Made by a program: the position numbers and the translations under genes. A DNA stretch of 64,000 nt from Taklimakanibacter sp021828105 (lineage in GTDB: Bacteria; Pseudomonadota; Alphaproteobacteria; Rhizobiales; Aestuariivirgaceae), in NCBI GenBank assembly GCA_021828105.1, contig JAKATG010000004.1, positions 62,001-126,000 of the forward strand. Direction: 5' to 3'. Positions 58,936 to 64,000 of this stretch are shown in pieces (position 1 is the stretch's first letter; every line of letters starts with the position of its first letter). The notes below the pieces were generated by a model that saw only the letters and a list, made by a program, of their open reading frames with translations, had not been told where the DNA came from and made no database searches.

Positions 58936-59973
58936 ATGAACCGGCGACTGACAGACACCGACGACAAGCTTTTTGCCGACCGGCTGATCGCCACCGCGCG
59001 CCGCGATCCGGGCGCGCCGGCCCTTCTGCATAAGAAGCGCGGCGTCTGGATCGTCCGGCGCTGGGGTCATGTGCTCGATGAGATCGACCGCCTGGCCGCG
59101 GGCCTCAAGTCTCTCGGTCTCTCTCCAGGCGGGCAGGTCGCCGTCGATGGCGAGATCACCGCGCAGCTCTTTCTCGTCGCGGCGGCCATTCGCGCCGCCG
59201 GAGGCGCGATCCTCTCCGTCCCGCTGAGCGCATCGGCGGCGGAGCTCGACCGTGTGCTCGACGACCCTTCCGTCGATCTGGTGATCGGCCAGGGCCGCGA
59301 CACGGTGGCCCGCTGGAGCGAGCATAACCGGCGCCGCATCCCGATCGTCTTCGATCACACGACTCCCGACAGCCGGCCGCCCGCCGACGGCATCGTGACG
59401 CTCGCCAATCTCCGGACACTCGGCGAACCGGCCCGATGGTCGATCGGCAAGGTGGTGCCGGCGAGCGGCAGGTCCTTGCCGGTGACGTGGTTCGAGGAGT
59501 CGACAGACTGGTTCGATGGTCTCGACATCCTGCTTGATCACTGGGTTGCCTCGGGTGAACCGGTCGGCCTGCCCGAACTCCTGGCCGCGGCCTCCCGCGA
59601 CCGGCTCGAGCTTGCGCCGGAGAGCTGGATCGCCTCGCCCGCTCGTCTCGAATTCAATGAGCGCGCGATTCGCGAGCGCCTGCCGGAGCGCAATTCCCTT
59701 GCGGGGCGGCTCGTGGATGGTGCGTTGCGCGGTGGGCGCGCGCCATGGTTTTCGCTGACGCGGTACCGGCTGCGCAACCGGCTGGGCCTCGGGCGCCTCG
59801 CTTATATCGATGTCCATCTGGGACATGGGGCGGGCAGGACGCCGGCCCTGTTCCACCAACTCGACATAGCGACCTTTCTCGTCGGCCAGCGCTTCCCGTC
59901 GGAGCGCATCGTCGCTCCCCCGCCGGAGAAATCCTATCCACGCCCGCTCGTGGCGGCGGCTGCAGCCCGATGA
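58936..59973 (+). CDS. Degenerate AMP-binding (acyl-CoA ligase-like) protein lacking catalytic motifs
   Basis: The ~345-residue protein begins like long-chain acyl-CoA ligases: RLIATARRDPGAPALLHKKR, then DEIDRLAAGLKSLGLSPGGQ VAVDG and LFLVAAAIRAAGGAILSVPL SASAAEL (about 10-115). Later segments echo the ligase core: SLAGRLVDGALRGGR, then LRNRLGLGRLAYIDVHLGHG, where relatives have LRDRLGLxxL followed by a GGE element. The AMP-binding P-loop (TSGTTGxPK type), the YGxTE motif and the C-terminal domain are absent, and full relatives are about 600 residues. It looks like a catalytically dead but intact ORF. It sits directly before livG and overlaps it (ATGA). Confidence 0.55.
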   Translation: MNRRLTDTDDKLFADRLIATARRDPGAPALLHKKRGVWIVRRWGHVLDEIDRLAAGLKSLGLSPGGQVAVDGEITAQLFLVAAAIRAAGGAILSVPLSASAAELDRVLDDPSVDLVIGQGRDTVARWSEHNRRRIPIVFDHTTPDSRPPADGIVTLANLRTLGEPARWSIGKVVPASGRSLPVTWFEESTDWFDGLDILLDHWVASGEPVGLPELLAAASRDRLELAPESWIASPARLEFNERAIRERLPERNSLAGRLVDGALRGGRAPWFSLTRYRLRNRLGLGRLAYIDVHLGHGAGRTPALFHQLDIATFLVGQRFPSERIVAPPPEKSYPRPLVAAAAAR

Positions 59974-60737
59974 GCGGAGATCTGCTCTCGATCCGCGACG
60001 TCTCGTTGTCCTTCAAGGGCATCAAGGCGCTGACGGCCATTTCCTTCGATGTCGCCGACGGCGAGATCTGCGCGCTCATCGGTCCGAACGGCGCCGGCAA
60101 GAGTTCGCTGCTCAATGTCATCAACGGCGTCTATCGGAATGAGGCGGGCGAGATCGCCTTTGCCGGCGAGACCTTGCGCGGATCACCGCGCCGCGCCGCC
60201 CGGCTCGGCATCGGCCGCACCTTCCAGAACAACGCGCTGTTCAAGCGCCTGACGGTGCTCGACAATGTGCTGGCGGGCCTTACCCGCAAGGCCGAGGCGA
60301 GCCTTCTCGAGCACACATTCCGCCTTGGCCGTTCGGCCGGCGAGACACGGCGTTTCCGCGATCTCGCCGAGGACACGATCGCATTCCTCGAGATCGCGGC
60401 CTTGCGCGACGAGATCGTCGGGCAGTTGCCCTATGGCCTGCAGAAGCGCGTCGAGCTTGCCCGCGCGCTGGTTTCGCGCCCGCGCCTGCTTCTGCTCGAT
60501 GAGCCGATGGCCGGCATGAACCACGACGAGAAACGCGAGATCAGCCGCTTCATCCTCGATGTCAACCGCGAGCTCCACACCACGATCGTGCTGATCGAGC
60601 ACGATATCGGCGTGGTCATGGGGCTCTCCGATCATGTCATCGTGCTCGATTACGGCCGCAAGATCGGCGACGGGACGCCGGCCGAGGTGCGTGGCAACCC
60701 CGATGTCATCGCCGCCTATCTCGGCACCGTGCATTGA
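59970..60737 (+). CDS. livG: Branched-chain-amino-acid-type ABC ATPase, LivG
   Basis: The ~255-residue ATPase has Walker A GPNGAGKSS (about 38-46), the LivG segment GIGRTFQNNALFKRLTVLDN, signature QLPYGLQKRVELARAL (a LivG-type variant of LSGGQ) and Walker B LLLLDEPMAGMN. It ends with the LivG-type GTPAEVRGNPDVIAAYLG. The ATG at 59970 overlaps the ligase-like stop. It pairs with a LivF ATPase in other clusters; none is in the window. Confidence 0.92.
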   Translation: MSGDLLSIRDVSLSFKGIKALTAISFDVADGEICALIGPNGAGKSSLLNVINGVYRNEAGEIAFAGETLRGSPRRAARLGIGRTFQNNALFKRLTVLDNVLAGLTRKAEASLLEHTFRLGRSAGETRRFRDLAEDTIAFLEIAALRDEIVGQLPYGLQKRVELARALVSRPRLLLLDEPMAGMNHDEKREISRFILDVNRELHTTIVLIEHDIGVVMGLSDHVIVLDYGRKIGDGTPAEVRGNPDVIAAYLGTVH

Positions 60738-60746
60738 GGAAATGGG

Positions 60747-61628
60747 ATGAGCTTCTTCCTTGAGACACTCGTGGGCGGCCTCCTGGCGGGTGTCATGTAT
60801 TCGCTGGTCGCCATCGGCTTCGTCCTGATCTACAAGGCCTCCGGCATCTTCAACTTCGCGCAAGGGTCCATGGTCCTCTTCGCGGCGCTCACTTTCGTGA
60901 CGCTGCGCGAGGCGGAGTGGGGCTTCGCGCCGGCCCTTCTCGCAACCCTCGTCATCATGGTCCTGGGCGCGATCGCGATCGAGCGCTTCGTGCTGCGCGC
61001 GCTCATCAACCAGTCCGACCTGACCCTGTTCATGGCGACGCTGGGTCTCTCTTTCGTGATCGAGGGCCTGGCCCAGCTCCTGATGGGGGCGAGCGTTCAT
61101 GAGCTCAATCTCGGCATCGACGACGTGCCGATTGAGACCGGTCCCATCCTCGTCAGCCAGTTCGATCTCCTGGCGGCGCTGACCGCGGGCGCGCTGGTCG
61201 TCTCTCTGTCGCTGTTCTTCAACCTGACACGCATCGGCATTTCCTTGCGCGCCATCGCCGATGATCCGCTGGCGGCCCAGTCGATCGGCATCCGCCTGCC
61301 GGTCCTGTGGCGCATCGTCTGGGGTGTCGCCGGCCTCGTCGCCCTCGTGGCGGGCCTTCTCTGGGGCGCGCGCCAGGGCGTGCAGTTCTCGCTCACCCTC
61401 GTAGTGCTGAAGGCGCTACCCGTTCTCATCATCGGCGGCTTCACCTCGATCGCCGGCGCCATTGTCGGCGGATTGCTGATCGGCGCCAGCGAGAGCCTCG
61501 CCGAGATCTATCTCGGCGATCTGCTCGGCGGCTCGGTCTCGACCTGGTTCGCCTATGTGGTGGCGCTCGCCTTCCTGCTCGCCCGCCCGTCCGGCCTGTT
61601 CGGCGAACGCGCCATCGAAAGGGTATGA
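60747..61628 (+). CDS. livH: Branched-chain-amino-acid-type ABC permease, LivH
   Basis: The 293-residue permease has about eight hydrophobic segments. GVMYSLVAIGFVLIYKASGI FNFAQGSMV is the LivH opening, and GLLWGARQGVQFSLTLVVLK followed by IIGGFTSIAGAIVGGLLIG is the conserved later part. It starts 9 bases after livG and its stop overlaps the livM start. It forms the membrane channel with LivM. Confidence 0.92.
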   Translation: MSFFLETLVGGLLAGVMYSLVAIGFVLIYKASGIFNFAQGSMVLFAALTFVTLREAEWGFAPALLATLVIMVLGAIAIERFVLRALINQSDLTLFMATLGLSFVIEGLAQLLMGASVHELNLGIDDVPIETGPILVSQFDLLAALTAGALVVSLSLFFNLTRIGISLRAIADDPLAAQSIGIRLPVLWRIVWGVAGLVALVAGLLWGARQGVQFSLTLVVLKALPVLIIGGFTSIAGAIVGGLLIGASESLAEIYLGDLLGGSVSTWFAYVVALAFLLARPSGLFGERAIERV

Positions 61629-62695
61629 TCATGATAGCGCTTGCCGCCGAGGGGCGGACCGACGCCGCCGAGAAGTTGGAGGTGCTGCGCCGGTGGAAGG
61701 GAGGGCCGATCGCGGCTCTGGGCCTCGTGCTTGCGGCCTATGCGCTGGGCTTCGTCGTCGACGACTACTGGTTCAACGCCATATTGATCCCGTTCCTGAT
61801 CATGGCGCTGGCCGGCCTCGGCCTCAATCTGCTCACGGGCTATGCCGGGCAGGCCTCGCTCGGCACCGGCGCCTTCATGTCGGTCGGCGCCTTTGCCACC
61901 TATAATGTGCTACTGCGCGCCCCCGATTTGCCGCTGCCGGTGAGCTTCGTCATCGGCGGCCTGTTCGCTGGTCTCGCCGGCGTCGTGTTCGGCCTGCCGA
62001 GCCTCAGGATCAAGGGTTTTTACCTCACCGCCTCGACGCTCGCCGCCCAGTTCTTCCTGCCCTGGCTCTTCAACCAATATGGCTGGTTCTCCAATTACAC
62101 GACCTCGGGCTCCATCTCGGCGCCGAAGCTCGAATTTCTGGGAAGCGATCTCTCGACCCCGCTCGGTCGCTATCTCCTGACCCTGACCAGCGTCGTCATC
62201 CTGACCTGGCTCGCCTGGAACCTCGTCACCAGCCAGGTGGGGCGCAACTGGATGGCGATCCGTGACATGGACACCGCGGCGGCCGTCGCCGGCATTCCCA
62301 TCGCCTTCAACAAGCTCGCCTCCTTCGCCATCTCCTCCTTCGTGATCGGCATTGCGGGAGCACTCTGGGCCTTTGCCTATCTCGGCACCGTCGATGCCCG
62401 CTCCTTCGATCTCGACCGCTCCTTCACCGTGCTCTTCATCATCATCATTGGCGGCATGGGTTCGATCTGGGGCGCCTTCATCGGCTCGGCTTTCGTCATC
62501 CTGGTGCCGATCCTGATCAGCAACCTCTCGGCCACCTTCCTCTCAGGCGCCATCGATGCCGGCCAGTCGGAGAACCTGCAGAAGATCCTGTTCGGCGCGC
62601 TCATCGTCTATTTCCTGATCAAAGAGCCGAATGGGCTCGCCGCTCTCATCATCAAATTCCGCCGACGCCTGTCGCTCTGGCCGTTCAAATCATAA
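61625..62695 (+). CDS. livM: Branched-chain-amino-acid-type ABC permease, LivM
   Basis: The ~356-residue permease begins MIMIALAAEGRTDAAEKLEV and has multiple membrane helices. GLGLNLLTGYAGQASLGTGA FMSVGAF is the LivM signature, and FIIIIGGMGSIWGAFIGSAF the conserved late element. I start it at ATG 61625, overlapping the LivH stop by four bases (ATGA); the frame is open earlier, inside livH, but is not LivM-like. Confidence 0.92.
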   Translation: MIMIALAAEGRTDAAEKLEVLRRWKGGPIAALGLVLAAYALGFVVDDYWFNAILIPFLIMALAGLGLNLLTGYAGQASLGTGAFMSVGAFATYNVLLRAPDLPLPVSFVIGGLFAGLAGVVFGLPSLRIKGFYLTASTLAAQFFLPWLFNQYGWFSNYTTSGSISAPKLEFLGSDLSTPLGRYLLTLTSVVILTWLAWNLVTSQVGRNWMAIRDMDTAAAVAGIPIAFNKLASFAISSFVIGIAGALWAFAYLGTVDARSFDLDRSFTVLFIIIIGGMGSIWGAFIGSAFVILVPILISNLSATFLSGAIDAGQSENLQKILFGALIVYFLIKEPNGLAALIIKFRRRLSLWPFKS

Positions 62696-62710
62696 CCACG
62701 GAGACCATGC

Positions 62711-64000
62711 ATGCCCCACACTGTGACGAAGACCTTGCGACGGCTCGCTTTCGCGGCCCTTGCATTGACTGCCATCCCGCTTGCTGCGAGCGCTGAAGAG
62801 GCCAAGCAGCAATATTTCCCGCTCGCCACCTTCCGCGTCGGCGCCTATGCCTCGAGCGGCATCCCGGTCTGGGCCGGCGAGATCGATTATTTCCGCTACA
62901 TCAACGAGGTCGAAGGCGGCATCAACGGCGTCAAGCTGTTCTGGGATGAATGCGAGACCGAATGGGAAGTCGAGAAGGGTGTCGAATGCTATGAGCGCGT
63001 GAAGGCCGGCAAGGACGGTTCGCCGGTGCCGATCTTCCTGCCGCATGGCGATCCCATCTCCAAGGCGCTGACCGAAAAGACGGTGGCCGACAAGATTCCC
63101 CAGATCACCATCGCTTACGGCCGCACCGAATCGATCGACGGCCGCGTCTTCCCCTATTCCTTCCCGGTGCTGTTCAGCTTCTGGTCGGAAGCCTCCTCGG
63201 TGATCAACCACGTCGCCGAGATCGAAGGCGGCAAGGACAAGCTCAAAGGCCTCAAGATCGCGACCGTCTATCACGACAGCCCCTATGGCAAGGAGACCCA
63301 GGTCCCGCTGGACTATCTCGCCAAGACCTATGGTTTCGAGAACATCCAGATCCCCGTGCCGCATCCCGGCAATGAGCAGTCGGCGCAATGGGCGAAGATC
63401 CGCCAGTTGAAGCCCGATTACGTCTTCCTGCGCGGCTGGGGCGTCATGACACCGGTCGCGATCAAGACCGCGGCCAAGACCGGCTTCCCGGTCGATCACA
63501 TCATTGGCGGCATCTGGTCGGGCTCGGAAGAGGATGTGCGGCCCGCAGGCGCCGTGGGCAAGGGCTACAAGGCGGTGACGCCGTTCCCGGCGGGTGCCGA
63601 CTTCGACATCTTGAAGCGCCTCAAGCAGCACGTTGTCGACAAGGGCTTGAGCGACCTCAAGGATCCCAAGAGCTTCGGCTCGGTCTACTATAATTCCGGC
63701 GTCATCGAGGCGATCGTCTCGGTCGAGGCGATCCGCAAGGCGCAGTCGAAATTCGGCAATCGCCCGGTGACCGGCGAGGAAGCCCAATGGGGTCTCGAGA
63801 ATCTGAAGCTCGACGATGCGCGGCTGAAGGAGATCGGTGCCCTGGGCCTGGTCCAGCCGCTCGAGCTGTCGATCAAGGACCATGAGGGCGGCGGCGCCGG
63901 CAAGATCCTGCAGTGGGACGGCGAGAAGTGGAACATCGTCAGCAATGGTTGGGTCCGCTCGGACCGCGAATTGCTGCTGCCGTTGATCTATGAGCGTGCC
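62711..64000 (+). CDS. Branched-chain-type ABC substrate-binding protein (3' end outside window)
   Basis: The frame is open from ATG 62711 to the window edge (430 codons, no stop). It has a signal peptide (about 1-28, ending AASA). The mature part has YFPLATFRVGAYASSGIPVW, GGINGVKLFWDECETEWEVE, IFLPHGDPISKALTEKTVAD and KIATVYHDSPYGKET, which fit the LivK/Peripla_BP_6 fold. GGAG lies 7 bases before the ATG. It would feed LivHM. The ligand is unknown; the neighbouring monooxygenase suggests an organosulfur or amine compound, but this is inference. Confidence 0.85.
   Translation, partial: MPHTVTKTLRRLAFAALALTAIPLAASAEEAKQQYFPLATFRVGAYASSGIPVWAGEIDYFRYINEVEGGINGVKLFWDECETEWEVEKGVECYERVKAGKDGSPVPIFLPHGDPISKALTEKTVADKIPQITIAYGRTESIDGRVFPYSFPVLFSFWSEASSVINHVAEIEGGKDKLKGLKIATVYHDSPYGKETQVPLDYLAKTYGFENIQIPVPHPGNEQSAQWAKIRQLKPDYVFLRGWGVMTPVAIKTAAKTGFPVDHIIGGIWSGSEEDVRPAGAVGKGYKAVTPFPAGADFDILKRLKQHVVDKGLSDLKDPKSFGSVYYNSGVIEAIVSVEAIRKAQSKFGNRPVTGEEAQWGLENLKLDDARLKEIGALGLVQPLELSIKDHEGGGAGKILQWDGEKWNIVSNGWVRSDRELLLPLIYERA

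Overview
The window is a gene-dense, GC-rich stretch of an alphaproteobacterial genome, most likely from the order Hyphomicrobiales (Rhizobiales). This rests on codon use, on the rhizobial style of solute-uptake operons, and on a 49-base palindromic element (8823-8871) of a type repeated through many Hyphomicrobiales genomes. No rRNA, tRNA, CRISPR array, insertion sequence or phage gene was seen. No gene-free stretch exceeds 300 bases; the longest (27452-27729) is described below.

Layout. (1) 1-2090: end of a sugar-type dehydrogenase, a CorA-like Mg transporter and a LysE-type exporter. (2) 2093-15067: a probable guanidino/polyamine catabolic region. It has an AruI-like 2-ketoacid decarboxylase, a D-2-hydroxyacid FAD dehydrogenase, an agmatinase-family hydrolase, an IclR regulator and a Pot-type ABC importer followed by an M20 deacylase, a class III aminotransferase and an NTF2-like protein. 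Three promoters here share one palindromic operator (ATTCCG-N3-ATCGRAAT). A DinB gene in this region is broken by one in-frame TAG. (3) 15075-28305: a Lap-type giant-adhesin locus. It has a type I secretion ATPase, TolC-like protein, unknown lipoprotein, HlyD adaptor, LapG-like periplasmic protease, a large repeat adhesin interrupted by an assembly gap, and a ribbon-helix-helix protein. (4) 28407-35356: an M24 peptidase, an amidohydrolase, an epoxide hydrolase, two LysR regulators and an SHMT-like enzyme. (5) 35353-41617: a second agmatinase-family hydrolase in one operon with two SDRs and a NrtA/SsuA-type ABC importer, with a divergent LysR gene. (6) 41596-47424: a six-gene sugar ABC operon with a SorC-type regulator and a phosphohexuloisomerase-like SIS protein, preceded by two tandem palindromes 20 bp apart. 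(7) 47667-58927: a sulfur-acquisition island with metNIQ, three SfnB/DszC-type flavin oxidoreductases, two NtaA/DszA-type monooxygenases, one SsuD-type monooxygenase and one flavin reductase. (8) 58936-64000: a degenerate acyl-CoA-ligase-like protein followed by livG, livH, livM and a substrate-binding protein that runs off the window.

How the genes work together. The window holds five ABC import systems (Pot, Nrt/Ssu, Ugp/Mal, Met and Liv types). Most sit beside enzymes that could process the imported compound and beside a local regulator, so this is an accessory scavenging region. The guanidino region can be read as a route from an arginine-derived keto or hydroxy acid to guanidinobutyrate and then GABA plus urea. 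The sulfur island supplies FMNH2 from one reductase to several monooxygenases that may free sulfur from organic sulfur compounds. The adhesin locus is a nearly complete Lap system, but no LapD receptor lies in the window.
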